Counted from the first letter of the stretch, positions 15,914 through 27,074 are shown. The stretch: 64,000 nt of DNA from JAOPZW01 sp963789015 (GCA_963789015.1 CAWBIU010000001.1:1054001-1118000), one strand, 5' to 3'. Notes: generated by a model from the sequence alone, not told the origin. Numbers and translations are program-made.

Positions 15914-16780
15914 TTGACCACTACGAAGACTCCTGCCGCCGAAGACCACGAGACCTTCGTCTACGCCGATGCGCTCGAGCAGCTTCTGCAGCGCGCGAAC
16001 AAGTTCCAGCTGCTGAAGCCGCATGAGGAGATCGAGCTCGCTCAGCGAATCGAGCGTGGCGACCTCGCGGCCAAGGATCGGCTCATCAACTGCAACCTGC
16101 GCCTTGTCGTCTCCATCGCCCGCCGTTACCAGGGCCATGGCCTGACCCTGAACGACCTCGTTCAGGAGGGCATGCTCGGGCTCATCCGGGCGTCGGAGAA
16201 GTTCGACTGGCGTAAGGGCTTCCGCTTCTCGACCTACGCGACGCTCTGGATCCGTCAGTCGATCCAGCGCGGCCTCGACAACACCTCCCGTTCCATCCGG
16301 CTCCCCGCCCACGTGGCCACCAAGGCCCGCAAGGTCGGGCGCGTGCGCAACGAGCTCGCTGTCAAGCTCGAGCGCGAGCCGGAGCTCGAGGAGATCGCCG
16401 AGGCGGCCGGCATGCCGGTCAACGAGGTCGAGGAGATCCGCGCCGTGGACTACACGCCGCCGAGCCTCGATCAGCAGCTCGGTGACGACTCCGACTCCGC
16501 CACGCTGGGCGACCTGAAGGCCGCCGACAACGAGGCGCCCGAGGAGGAGGTCTACCGCGGCCTGCTCACCTCGCACGTGAGCGAGGCCCTGCAGCGCCTG
16601 CCCGACGAAGAGCGCAAGGTCATCGCCCTGCGCTACGGCACCGAGGGCGAGGAGCGCACCCGCGCCCAGGTCGGACGCGAGCTGCGCATCAGCCCGCAGA
16701 AGGCCGAGCAGATCGAGCGCCGCGCGCTCGATCGCCTCTCCCGCATGGACGACCTCGCGGCCTTCCGCGAGGCGGCCTAG
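15914..16780 (+). CDS. RNA polymerase sigma-70 factor (RpoD/SigA-like)
   Basis: 288 residues from TTG 15914, fixed by TGGAGG ending 3 nt upstream. Region 2 is 'RLINCNLRLVVSIARRYQGH' through 'FRFSTYATLWIRQSIQRGL', with the canonical -10 recognition helix. Region 3 follows ('IRLPAHVATKARKVGRVRNE') and region 4 ends with 'LRYGTEGEERTRAQVGRELR' and 'SPQKAEQIERRALDRL'. It lacks the long acidic region 1.1, so it is a short primary-type or group 2 factor. It should direct transcription from TTGACA/TATAAT-like promoters. A strong promoter drives it; a large inverted repeat follows. Confidence 0.92.
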   Translation: MTTTKTPAAEDHETFVYADALEQLLQRANKFQLLKPHEEIELAQRIERGDLAAKDRLINCNLRLVVSIARRYQGHGLTLNDLVQEGMLGLIRASEKFDWRKGFRFSTYATLWIRQSIQRGLDNTSRSIRLPAHVATKARKVGRVRNELAVKLEREPELEEIAEAAGMPVNEVEEIRAVDYTPPSLDQQLGDDSDSATLGDLKAADNEAPEEEVYRGLLTSHVSEALQRLPDEERKVIALRYGTEGEERTRAQVGRELRISPQKAEQIERRALDRLSRMDDLAAFREAA

Positions 16781-16817
16781 CACCCTCTCTCCGCGCGACG
16801 CCCCCACCGGCGCCGCG

Positions 16818-16882
16818 CGCGCCGGGCGGGACATCCTGGACCAACGCGTTCGGGCGGAGCGACGTTTTGCCCGCCCGGCGCG
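16818..16882 (+). terminator. 13-bp inverted repeat after the sigma factor gene
   Basis: CGCGCCGGGCGGG (16818-16830) pairs perfectly with CCCGCCCGGCGCG (16870-16882), enclosing 39 nt. The distance is long for a classical terminator and there is no T-run, but it begins 38 nt after the stop codon. Confidence 0.4.
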
Positions 16883-17040
16883 GTGGTACCGCCCTGTCCA
16901 TGCCCGAACGGTCCAGCAGTTCCGGGCGTCCCCGGATGCGCCCGCCCCACTTCGCAGGCGAACGTGCGAGCGTCGAACGCGCACCCAGTCAGCGGATGGG
17001 CGTGCGCATGAGTGCGCATGGCGCGGGGCACGCTCATGTC

Positions 17041-17445
17041 ATGGCCACCGCCACCGACAGTCGCGAGGTCCTCCTCGCGCTCGAGCCGCGTCCCGAGTCG
17101 GCGCGTCTCGCGCGGCGGGCGCTCACCACCCACGGACTCCACGAGGACGTGGAGCACACGGTCACGCTGTTGGCCACGGAGATCGTCGGCAACGCCGTCC
17201 GGCACGCCGACCTCCGCGCCGATCAGCGGATCGTGTTCTTCGCGCGCCTGAGCGACGACTTCGCGCGCATCGAGGTCGCCGACCAGGGCCACGGCTTCGA
17301 CCCCGAGACGGTGCAGACCGAGGGCTTCGGCCTGAGGTTGCTGGCCAAGCTGGCCAGCCGCTGGGGAGTCGAGTGCAAGGACAGCGGCTGCCGCGTGTGG
17401 TTCGAGGTCGACCGCCGCTCGAATCGCTTCTCCCGGACGGGCTGA
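17041..17445 (+). CDS. HATPase_c_2 ATP-binding regulator (anti-sigma-like)
   Basis: 134 residues from ATG 17041. The GHKL signature is present as the N box 'TLLATEIVGNAVRHADLR', G1 'IEVADQGHGFDP' and G2 'GFGLRLLAKLASRWGVE', with no transmembrane or dimerisation domain. This is the RsbW/SpoIIAB-like serine kinase fold common in actinobacteria, where single-domain versions bind anti-sigma antagonists or act in stress signalling. It follows the sigma factor on the same strand after 260 bp, which makes a regulatory link possible but unproven. Confidence 0.82.
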   Translation: MATATDSREVLLALEPRPESARLARRALTTHGLHEDVEHTVTLLATEIVGNAVRHADLRADQRIVFFARLSDDFARIEVADQGHGFDPETVQTEGFGLRLLAKLASRWGVECKDSGCRVWFEVDRRSNRFSRTG

Positions 17446-17522
17446 TACGTCCGTCCAGCCGCCCGGCCGGTTGCAGGAACTACCTACACCGGCCAGGCTG
17501 GCGAGGGTCTACTCTGGCCCCC

Positions 17523-17855
17523 ATGCCGCGTCGTGACCAGCACATCCTGCTCGGGCTCACCGCCCTCTCGGTGCTGCTGGCGCTGCTCGTCTCGCTCACC
17601 GGGATCAACGCCGACGTCCTGCTCGCGACGCCGGCGCTCATCCTGCTCCTGCCGCTGCTCGCCGGACGCTACGTCGGCGAGGAGGGCATCGCCCGGCTGG
17701 GCGCCCGCCTGGCCGCGCCTCCGCGGCGCCTCGCGCCCGTGGCCGCCGTCGCCCCGTGGCGCGCACCGCGCGCGCTGCCCCGCGGCGGACGGCTCATCGC
17801 CGAGGCCCTGGCCCGTCGCGGGCCGCCCGCGATCGCGTTCGTGATCGCGCGCTAG
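17523..17855 (+). CDS. Small two-helix membrane protein of copper cluster (paralogue 1)
   Basis: 110 residues from ATG 17523, 7 nt after a TACTCT -10 box (17510-17515). Two hydrophobic helices ('ILLGLTALSVLLALLVSLTG' and 'LLATPALILLLPLLAGRYVG') precede a Pro/Arg/Ala-rich tail. The segment 'LLLPLLAGRYVGEE' and tail 'RAPRALPRGGRLIAEALARRG' match the gene at 20399, so the two are paralogues placed at either side of the CopC-CopD gene. No known domain; a membrane accessory role is inferred from position. Confidence 0.7.
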   Translation: MPRRDQHILLGLTALSVLLALLVSLTGINADVLLATPALILLLPLLAGRYVGEEGIARLGARLAAPPRRLAPVAAVAPWRAPRALPRGGRLIAEALARRGPPAIAFVIAR

Positions 17856-17921
17856 CGGCCGCTCGCCGGCCGGCGCGCCTGTCCGCCGTCCGACGTCCTC
17901 GACCAGCCAGGAGCTCTTCGC

Positions 17922-18593
17922 ATGTCCCGCCTTCGCGCGGCGCTCGCGGCCTCGGCGCTCATCGCGCTGATGGCTGCGCCCGCCGCCTCCGCCCACCAGG
18001 GCAACGTCAACTACCGATCGGTGATCCGCACCGTCTCGCCCGACGTGTCCGGGCTGCGCCTCGACGTCCTCAACCGCGACGACCGCCTCGAGCTGCAGAA
18101 CACGACGGGGCGCACGATCGTCGTCGACGGCTACGAGGGCGAGCCCTACGCGCGGCTGAAGGCCGACGGCACCGTCGAGGTCAACCGCCGCTCGCCCGCC
18201 TTCTACCTCAACGACGAGCGCTTCGCGGGCGTGAAGGTCCCCGCGTCGGCCGACCCGAAGGCCGCGCCGCAGTGGCAGCTCGTCGACCGCACCGGCCGCT
18301 TCGAGTGGCATGACCACCGCATCCACTGGATGAGCAAGATCCCGCCCAAGCAGGCCGAGGGGACGAAGGACAAGACGAAGATCTTCGACTGGAAGGTCCC
18401 GCTGCACGTCGGCGGCGCAGCCGGCGCCGTCACCGGCACGCTGTTCTGGCAGCCGCCGTCGCAGGGCGGCGCCCCGACGGCCGCGATCGCCGGCCTCGGC
18501 GCGATCGTCCTGCTCGCCGCGGCCACGGTCATCGCCGTCCGGCGCCGCCGGCGCGACGAGTCCCCGGTCGGCGAGGAGGCCGAGGCGTGGTGA
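17922..18593 (+). CDS. Exported, C-terminally anchored protein of copper cluster
   Basis: 223 residues: signal peptide ('LAASALIALMAAPAASA'), an extracellular region with 'LELQNTTGRTIVVDGYEGEP' and the His motif 'EWHDHRIHWMS', and a C-terminal TM helix ('TAAIAGLGAIVLLAAATVIA') with an RRRRR stop-transfer. His-rich 'HDHRIHWM' is a plausible metal site. Homologous proteins are often seen beside CopC/YcnI genes in actinobacteria, without assigned function. A GAGGAGG ribosome site for the next gene lies inside its 3' end, and the stop overlaps that gene's GTG. Confidence 0.75.
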   Translation: MSRLRAALAASALIALMAAPAASAHQGNVNYRSVIRTVSPDVSGLRLDVLNRDDRLELQNTTGRTIVVDGYEGEPYARLKADGTVEVNRRSPAFYLNDERFAGVKVPASADPKAAPQWQLVDRTGRFEWHDHRIHWMSKIPPKQAEGTKDKTKIFDWKVPLHVGGAAGAVTGTLFWQPPSQGGAPTAAIAGLGAIVLLAAATVIAVRRRRRDESPVGEEAEAW

Positions 18594-20402
18594 GGGCGCT
18601 CCTCGTCGCGCTCGCCGTCCTGGCGATCGGCGCCCCGGCCGCGCAGGCGCACGCCACGCTGCAGGGCTCGACGCCCGCGCGCGGCGCGCAGCTCGCGCAG
18701 TCGCCGGAGCGGATCGTCCTCACCTTCGACGAGCCGGTCGAGGGCAGCTTCGGCGCGATCCGCGTCTTCGACGCCAAGGCCGGGCGCGTCGACGACGGCA
18801 AGGTCTCGCACCCCGGCGGCGCGGGGCGCAAGCTCACCGTCGGCGTCAAGCCGGGCCTGCCCGACGGGTCGTACACCGCGACGTACCGCGTCGTCTCGGC
18901 CGACGGGCACCCGGTCTCCGGCGGCCTGCTCTTCAGCGTCGGCGCGGGCGGCGCGGCGCCCGCGGAGTCCGTCTCCCAGCTGCTGGGGTCGACGACGTCC
19001 GGCCCGGTCACGGGCGTCGCCTTCGGCGCCGTCAAGGCGGTCGGCTACCTGGCCATCGCGCTCGCGCTCGGCGGGCTGCTGTTCGTCGCCGCGGTGTGGG
19101 GCCCGGCCGCGCGCCGCGCCGCGGTCTCCGACGCCGCGCGCGCGGCGTTCGCCGGTCGCGCGCAGCGCCTGCTCGGCGTCGCCGCCGTGCTCGGCGTGGC
19201 CGGCACCGCGGCCGGCATCGTGCTCGAGGGCGCGACCGCGGCCGGCACCTCGTTCTGGGGCGCCCTCGACGGCGCGACCATCGGCGCCGTCGTCGACACG
19301 CGCTTCGGCGGCATCTGGGCGCTGCGCCTGGGCATCTGGCTCGTGCTCGGCGTCGGCCTCGTCGCGCTCGCGCTCAGCCGCGTGACCGTCCCCGCGCTCG
19401 CGCCCCGCATGGCGCTGGCCACTTCCGCGGGCGGCGGTGCGGCCACCGGCGGCGTGCCGGCTCGCGCTCCGCGGGCCGCGGGCCGGCCGAGCACCGCGGC
19501 GACCGTCGCGCTGGCGGTCGCCGGCGTCGGCCTGGCGATCACGCCGGCGCTGTCCGGCCATGCCCGCTCGCAGTCGCCCGCCGCGCTGCTCGTGCCCGCC
19601 GACATCGTCCACGTCGTGGCCATGAGCGCCTGGCTCGGAGGGCTGGCCTTCCTGCTGCTCGCCGTGCCCGCCGCCACGCGCGGCCTCGCGCCGGCCGAGC
19701 GCACGCGACTCCTCGCCGCCGCGCTGCGCGCGCTTCTCGCCGCTCGCGCTCGCCTCGGTGCTCGCGCTCGCCGTCACCGGCACGATCCAGGCGATCCTCG
19801 AGGTGCAGACCCTCGGCGCGCTGACCGGCTCGGCCTTCGGTCGCGCGGTGCTCATCAAGGCCGTGCTGCTGCTCGTGCTCATCGGCGTCGCCGCAATCAA
19901 CCGCCGCCGCGTCATGCCGGCGCTCGCGCGCCTGGCCGAGGGCGGCGCCGCGCCCGGCGACGCCGGCCGCCTGCTGCGGCGCACGCTGCGCGCCGAGGTC
20001 CTGCTCATCGTCGCGGTGCTCGCCGTCACCGGCGCGCTGACCGGCTACGCGCCGCCCGGCGCCGAGGCCTCAGGGCCGGTGTCGGTCGAGAAGCGCATGG
20101 GCCCGATCGACCTGCAGCTCACCATGGAGCCGGCGCGCGTCGGCGTCAACGAGGTCCACATGTACGTGTTCAAGGCCGCCGACGGCGCGCCGTTCACGGG
20201 CACGAGGGAGCTCCGCGTGCAGGCGAGCCTGCCCGGGAAGAAGATCGGCCCGCTCGACCTGGCCGTGAAGACCGCCGGGCCGGGGCACTACGTCGTCCCG
20301 TCGGCCGAGCTCGTGCCGGGCGGCGAGTGGGAGCTCACGGTCACCGACCGCGTGTCGGACTTCGAGGAGCACACCGCGACCGTGAAGGCCGACGTCCGAT
20401 GA
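18587..20402 (+). pseudogene. CopC-CopD fusion copper transport protein, frameshifted as written
   Basis: Begins at GTG 18587 (or 18590) after GAGGAGG. Signal peptide, then a CopC domain with mature N-terminus 'HATLQGSTPARGAQL' and 'VSADGHPVSGGL', whose histidines bind Cu(II). A CopD-type membrane part with many helices follows ('GYLAIALALGGLLFVAAVW', 'SGHARSQSPAALLVPADIVH', 'VVAMSAWLGGLAFLLLAVP'). Near 19727-19740 the frame slips: restoring two bases in a CGCGCG run yields 'RARFSPLALASVLALAVTGT' and joins the second half ('IKAVLLLVLIGVAAINRRRV') to a C-terminal CopC-like/YtkA-like domain. About 605 codons in total. A dinucleotide lost from a CG run suggests sequence error. Role: copper uptake or delivery across the membrane. 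Confidence 0.8.
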
Positions 20403-20707
20403 CCGCGGCGCGCCACCACCACCTGCGCGCCGTGCTCGGCGTCGCCGTCATGGCGGTCCTGTGGCTCGGCGGGCTGGAGATCGGCGGCCTGGGCACCGGG
20501 CTGCTGTTCCTGGCGCCCGCGTTCGTCCTGCTCGTGCCGCTGCTCGCCGGGCGCTACCCGGGCGAGCGCCGGCTGCTGCCGGTGCGCCCGCGGGTGCGCC
20601 GGGCCGCGCTCGCCCTCCTCGCTCCCGCCCGCCCGCGCGCGGTCCTCGCGCCGCGCGGCGGCCTGCTGGTCGGCTGCTCCCTGGCCGGACGGGCTCCACC
20701 GCGGTGA
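20399..20707 (+). CDS. Small two-helix membrane protein of copper cluster (paralogue 2)
   Basis: 102 residues; ATG 20399 overlaps the CopCD stop (ATGA), so translation is coupled. Helices 'AVLGVAVMAVLWLGGLEIGG' and 'GLLFLAPAFVLLVPLLAGRY' are followed by an Arg/Pro/Ala tail. 'LLVPLLAGRYPGE' and 'APRGGLLVGCSLAGRAPP' align with the protein at 17523. The pair flanks CopC-CopD. No family name is known to me. Confidence 0.7.
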   Translation: MTAARHHHLRAVLGVAVMAVLWLGGLEIGGLGTGLLFLAPAFVLLVPLLAGRYPGERRLLPVRPRVRRAALALLAPARPRAVLAPRGGLLVGCSLAGRAPPR

Positions 20708-20785
20708 CGCGGCCGCGCCTCCATGGCGCCGCCGGTCCCGCCGTCCGTCTCGCACATCTCTTTCAAGAACCAGGAGCAGTCACCC

Positions 20786-21502
20786 ATGTACCGCAAGATC
20801 GCCGTTGCCGCCGCGTTCGCCGCGCTGGCCCTGCCCGCCGCCGCCCAGGCCCATGTCACCGTCCAGCCCAAGCAGGCCCAGGCCGGCGCCTACACCGTCC
20901 AGAACATCCGCGTTCCCAACGAGAGCGACGAGGCGTCAACGGTCAAGGTCGACGTGCAGATGCCGGCCGGCCTGGCCAGCGTCTCGTACCAGTCGGTCCC
21001 CGGCTGGAAGGTGAAGGTCACCAAGACGAAGCTCGCCACGCCGATCAAGACCGACGACGGCGAGATCACCGAGGGCGTGTCGAAGGTCACCTTCACCGGC
21101 GACGGCAAGACCGGCAAGATCGCCCCGGGCCAGTTCCAGGACTTCCCGCTGTCCTTCCAGGTGCCGGGCAAGGCCGGTGACTCGCTGACGTTCAAGGCGC
21201 TGCAGACGTACTCCGACGGCGAGGTCGTCCGCTGGATCGGCGCCGAGGGCAGCGACAAGCCCGCGCCGACGCTGAGCGTGATGGCGGCCGACGACGCCGC
21301 GGCCGGTGGCCATCACCAGGTCGGTGGCCCGAAGACCGAGGAGACCGCCGCGACGACGGCGGCCCCGGCGAGCGACTCGGGCGACGGCGACTCGCAGGGC
21401 CTGGCCATCGCCGGCCTGATCGTCGGCGCGCTCGGCCTGCTGTTCGGCGGGACCGCGCTCGTCGTCTCCCGCCGCCGGCTCGGCGCGCCCGCGCGCTCCT
21501 AG
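20786..21502 (+). CDS. ycnI: YcnI-type (DUF1775) copper-binding protein
   Basis: 238 residues from ATG 20786 after CAGGAG. Signal peptide cleaves before 'HVTVQPKQAQAG', leaving an N-terminal histidine (His23 of the precursor) that with the conserved Trp of 'GEVVRWIGAEGSDKPAPTL' forms the copper site known for YcnI proteins. The DUF1775 beta-sandwich spans about 23-175, followed by a His/Ala/Thr linker ('GGHHQVGG') and a C-terminal TM helix ('GLAIAGLIVGALGLLFGGTA') with Arg stop. It would act outside the cytoplasmic membrane together with CopC-CopD. Confidence 0.9.
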   Translation: MYRKIAVAAAFAALALPAAAQAHVTVQPKQAQAGAYTVQNIRVPNESDEASTVKVDVQMPAGLASVSYQSVPGWKVKVTKTKLATPIKTDDGEITEGVSKVTFTGDGKTGKIAPGQFQDFPLSFQVPGKAGDSLTFKALQTYSDGEVVRWIGAEGSDKPAPTLSVMAADDAAAGGHHQVGGPKTEETAATTAAPASDSGDGDSQGLAIAGLIVGALGLLFGGTALVVSRRRLGAPARS

Positions 21503-21577
21503 CCCGGCCCTGCCACGGCGCGGGACGGCGGCTCTCAAGGCCGCCGTCCCGCCCGCCGACATGAACCAGGAGATCCC

Positions 21578-22312
21578 ATGAGCAATCCCGTTCCCCACCC
21601 TTCCCCCGCCCCGGACGCCGCGCGCACCGTCCGCCTCGTCCGCCTCGGCGCCGTCCTCCTCCTCGCCGTCGTCGTCGTGATCGCCGCCATCGTGCTGTCC
21701 GGCGGTGGCTCGAACGGCGCGACGACGACCTCGATCGCCGCGCCCGCCACCGCGCCCGTGACGCCGAACCTCGCCGGCATCCCGCAGGCCGGCGTGACCC
21801 TCGGCAAGGCCGACGCGCCCGTGCGCGTCGTCGAGTTCGCCGACCTGCAGTGCCCGTTCTGCCGCGAGTTCGCGCTCAGCCCGACCTTCAAGTCGATCGT
21901 CGACGGACCCGTCCGCGGCGGCGAGGTGCGGATGGAGTTCCGCACGCTGACCTTCATCGGCCCCGACTCGGGGACCGCCGCCCGCCTGGCCGAGGCCGCC
22001 GGCCGCCAGAACCGCCTGTGGCAGGTCGTCGAGCAGCTCTACGCCCGCCAGGGCACGGAGAACTCGGGCTGGGTCACGAAGGCACTGCAGGCCAAGGTGC
22101 TCGCCGCCGTCCCGGGCCTCGACGCCGCCAAGGTGAACGCCGAGGCCGACACGGCCGCGGTCACGAGCCGGCTCAAGGCCGCCCAGGCGCTGGCCACGAG
22201 CAGCAAGGTCGAGTCCACGCCGAGCTTCCTGGTCGGCCGAGGCGACTCGCTGAAGCTCGTCGGCGCCGAGGGCCTGGCCGACGCCGTCAAGGCGGCCATC
22301 GAGCAGCGATGA
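21578..22312 (+). CDS. Membrane-anchored DsbA-family thiol oxidoreductase
   Basis: 244 residues. An N-terminal signal anchor ('LGAVLLLAVVVVIAAIVLSG') is followed by a thioredoxin-fold DsbA domain with 'VVEFADLQCPFCREFAL' (Cys92, Cys95) and the cis-proline loop 'VESTPSFLVG'. This is the Thioredoxin_4 type that forms disulfides in exported actinobacterial proteins. The next gene, VKOR, overlaps its stop by ATGA and would reoxidise it, making a complete oxidative folding pair placed in the copper operon. Confidence 0.92.
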   Translation: MSNPVPHPSPAPDAARTVRLVRLGAVLLLAVVVVIAAIVLSGGGSNGATTTSIAAPATAPVTPNLAGIPQAGVTLGKADAPVRVVEFADLQCPFCREFALSPTFKSIVDGPVRGGEVRMEFRTLTFIGPDSGTAARLAEAAGRQNRLWQVVEQLYARQGTENSGWVTKALQAKVLAAVPGLDAAKVNAEADTAAVTSRLKAAQALATSSKVESTPSFLVGRGDSLKLVGAEGLADAVKAAIEQR

Positions 22313-22761
22313 GCGACCGCCTGCGCGCCGCCGCGATCGCCTGCTGCGTCCTCGGCCTCGGCATCGCCGGCTACCTGACCTACGTCCACTACGCGGGCGT
22401 GACGCCCGCGTGCGAGATCGCGCACGGCTGCGAGAAGGTCCAGACCTCGGAGTGGTCCGAGCTGGCCGGCGTGCCCGTCGCGCTGCTCGGCCTGCTGACC
22501 TACGTGGGCATCCTCGCCGCGCTGCTCGGTCGCGGCGAGAGCGCACTGCTCGCCGCCGCCGGGCTGTCGCTCGTCGGATTCGGCTTCAGCGCCTACCTCA
22601 CGTACCGCGAGGTGTTCACCATCGAGGCGATCTGCATATGGTGCGTGGGCAGCGCGATCCTCATGACCGTGCTCGCCGCCCTGACCGTCGCGCGGCTCGT
22701 CCGCGCCCCCGGTGCGCCGGGCGCGCCGAGCGAGAGAGGACTGCTACCCTACGTAGGGTGA
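22309..22761 (+). CDS. Vitamin K epoxide reductase family protein (VKOR)
   Basis: 150 residues with four TM helices. The quinone-site 'CIWC' motif (Cys109, Cys112) lies at the start of the last helix, and loop cysteines Cys35 and Cys41 ('TPACEIAHGCEKVQTSEWSE') relay electrons from the DsbA-like partner. 'AGVPVALLGLLTYVG' is the family's conserved helix. Bacterial VKORs replace DsbB and pass electrons to menaquinone. Its stop (TGA 22759-22761) overlaps the GTG start of the antitoxin gene, so a toxin-antitoxin promoter is embedded in its 3' end. Confidence 0.93.
   Translation: MSDRLRAAAIACCVLGLGIAGYLTYVHYAGVTPACEIAHGCEKVQTSEWSELAGVPVALLGLLTYVGILAALLGRGESALLAAAGLSLVGFGFSAYLTYREVFTIEAICIWCVGSAILMTVLAALTVARLVRAPGAPGAPSERGLLPYVG
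22745..22758 (+). promoter_or_regulatory. vapBC promoter -10 with overlapping palindromic operator
   Basis: TACCCT (22745-22750) lies 7 nt before the GTG at 22758. The 12-bp perfect palindrome CCCTACGTAGGG (22747-22758) overlaps the -10 box and the first base of the start codon, as expected for a VapB autorepressor site. Confidence 0.6.
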
Positions 22762-22997
22762 AGAAGACGAGTGTCTACCTCGAGCCCGATCTCGACGAAG
22801 CGCTCGCCCGCCGCGCGGCGGACGAAGGACTGACGAAGGCGGAGTTCATCCGCCGCACGCTGGCCGGGGCCGTGCAGCGGCCCCGCCGGCCGCGACCGGA
22901 GGCCGTCGGCCTGACCGACGCGGCTCCCGAGCGGCTCGCCGCGGAGGACGAGCGCCACCTGCGCGCCCTGGGCGCGGAGCGATGGCCATCGTCCTAG
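22758..22997 (+). CDS. vapB: VapB-like ribbon-helix-helix antitoxin
   Basis: 79 residues from GTG 22758. The N-terminus 'VKKTSVYLEPDLDEALARRA' is a classic RHH strand-helix, followed by 'DEGLTKAEFIRRTLAGAV' (second helix). The C-terminal acidic tail would wrap the toxin. It overlaps VKOR by 4 nt and the toxin by 16 nt. It should repress its own promoter through the palindrome CCCTACGTAGGG and neutralise the PIN toxin. Confidence 0.85.
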   Translation: MKKTSVYLEPDLDEALARRAADEGLTKAEFIRRTLAGAVQRPRRPRPEAVGLTDAAPERLAAEDERHLRALGAERWPSS

Positions 22998-23395
22998 ACA
23001 CATCCGTCGTCATCGCGCTCATGCGGGCGCGGGACGCCGACCACGCGCGCGTGCGCGACTGGATGGCGACGCTCGACGACGACCTCGTGACGTCGCCGCT
23101 CGCCGTCGCCGAGATGGACCAGCTGGCCGCCGCCCTGGGCGAGCGGTTCAGCGAAGGCCTGTGGCAGGATCTCGACAGCGGCGCCTACGCCGTGCGCTGG
23201 TGGGCCGACGCGATGGTCGAGACGATCGCGATCGCGCGACGCCACCCGCACATCGGGCTGGTCGACGCCTCGCTCGTCGCGCTCGCCGCGCGCCTGCGCA
23301 CCGACCGCATCGCAACGCTCGACCGCGAGCACTTCGGTTCACTGACGACGCCCGACGGGGAAGCCTTCCTTCTGCTCCCCGCCGACCCCACCTGA
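22982..23395 (+). CDS. vapC: VapC-like PIN-domain ribonuclease toxin
   Basis: 137 residues. The PIN active-site acids are present: Asp6 ('IVLDTSVVIALM'), Glu44 ('LAVAEMDQL'), Asp95 ('IGLVDASLVALAARL') and Asp114 ('RIATLDREHF'). PIN toxins cleave tRNA or rRNA when antitoxin is degraded. The start lies inside the antitoxin gene (16-nt overlap), which couples their synthesis. All catalytic residues are intact, so it is probably active. Confidence 0.9.
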   Translation: MAIVLDTSVVIALMRARDADHARVRDWMATLDDDLVTSPLAVAEMDQLAAALGERFSEGLWQDLDSGAYAVRWWADAMVETIAIARRHPHIGLVDASLVALAARLRTDRIATLDREHFGSLTTPDGEAFLLLPADPT

Positions 23396-23420
23396 TCCCG
23401 AATCACGGAGAGAAACCGCA

Positions 23421-26246
<2,826 letters not shown>

Positions 26247-26262
26247 CCGTCCCGACCGCGGC

Positions 26263-26646
26263 TCAGGCGGCGTGGGTGCGCGCCCGCGCCGCGAGCCGCA
26301 GCGCGTCGAACAGCTCGTCGATCGGGCGGTTCTTCTCGACGACGCCACACGCGCCGACCTCGCGGGCGCGCGACTCGAGGTCGGGGTCGGCGGCGTCGGC
26401 GGTGTAGACGACGAACTCGGGCGCCCCGGGCTGGGCGCGCAACGACTCGCACAGCACCAGCCCGTCCTCGTCGCCGAGGCGGCGGTCGAGGATCACGACG
26501 TCGGGCTTCGTGCGCGGCAGGACGCGCCGCGCGTCCTCGCCGTCGGAGGCCACGCCGACGCAGACGAACCCCGGCTCGGCGCGCAGCACGGCCTCCAGGC
26601 CGGCGCGGAGGACCGGGTGGTCGTCGACGACGAGGACGCGGATCAT
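26263..26646 (-). CDS. Stand-alone response regulator receiver protein
   Basis: 127 residues, only a receiver domain: 'MIRVLVVDDHPVLRAGLEAV' with the acidic pair, phospho-acceptor Asp54 in 'PDVVILDRRLGDEDG', the 'VVYTADA' Thr and 'GVVEKNRP' with the invariant Lys. NarL-type proteins start this way, but no HTH follows the short C-terminal helix. It may act by protein contact or as a phosphate sink, or be the truncated end of a NarL regulator. Ribosome site GGGAGG lies 11 nt before ATG. Confidence 0.85.
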   Translation of the reverse strand: MIRVLVVDDHPVLRAGLEAVLRAEPGFVCVGVASDGEDARRVLPRTKPDVVILDRRLGDEDGLVLCESLRAQPGAPEFVVYTADAADPDLESRAREVGACGVVEKNRPIDELFDALRLAARARTHAA

Positions 26647-26719
26647 CGCCGTCCGATCCTCCCAGGCTGGAAGGCCCGAAGTCGGTACGGGTACCCCCCT
26701 CCGGGCTCGCGGGCTCAGC

Positions 26720-26758
26720 GGCGGCGCGCCGTCGGGGGGTTAGGTCCGGCGCGCCGCC
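26720..26758 (-). terminator. 12-bp hairpin with C6-containing loop
   Basis: GGCGGCGCGCCG pairs with CGGCGCGCCGCC; the 15-nt loop contains GGGGGG (CCCCCC on the minus strand). Strand of action is uncertain. Confidence 0.4.
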
Positions 26759-26918
26759 AGCTTCAGCGTAGCTCTCGAGGCACCCGGGATTCACCCGCTT
26801 TGCTGGGCTGATGCGCCGCCGCGGACCGGCTGTCGCCGCGGGCGCGCCGTCCGTCGCGGCCGATGCGCCGCCGGACGACGAAGGTGTCAGGGCGCAACAC
26901 CACCGGCTCCGGCGGGGC

Positions 26919-26994
26919 GGCCCGCGGCTGTGGGGGGTACAGCCGCGGGCCTGGCCGCTTGGAGGAGAGGCAGACCCGGGAGGGGGTTCCCGGG
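26919..26994 (-). ncRNA. Possible 6C-type small RNA (two C-run hairpin loops)
   Basis: On the minus strand a 7-bp stem CCCGGGA/TCCCGGG with loop ACCCCC (26975-26994) is followed, after 23 nt, by a perfect 13-bp stem GGCCCGCGGCTGT/ACAGCCGCGGGCC with loop ACCCCCC (26919-26951). Two adjacent hairpins with C-run loops are the defining trait of the actinobacterial 6C RNA family. The first loop has only five C and no clear promoter is visible, so the identification is by structure alone. Confidence 0.4.
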
Positions 26995-27074
26995 CGCCAT
27001 CGGGGGGGTTGACCGCTGGAACGCACCGAGTGGCCGAACCTTGCGGCAACTCGTGCTGGGCTAGCCTCCGCGGA

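Larger units (their letters stand above)
26647..27074. other. 428-bp structured intergenic region
   Basis: No gene is supported. It carries three strong hairpins whose loops hold a run of five or six G (C on the minus strand): 26720-26758, 26919-26951 and 26975-26994, plus a G7 run at 27002-27008. A putative promoter for the peptidase (TTGCGG 27041-27046, TAGCCT 27062-27067) ends it. Confidence 0.6.
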
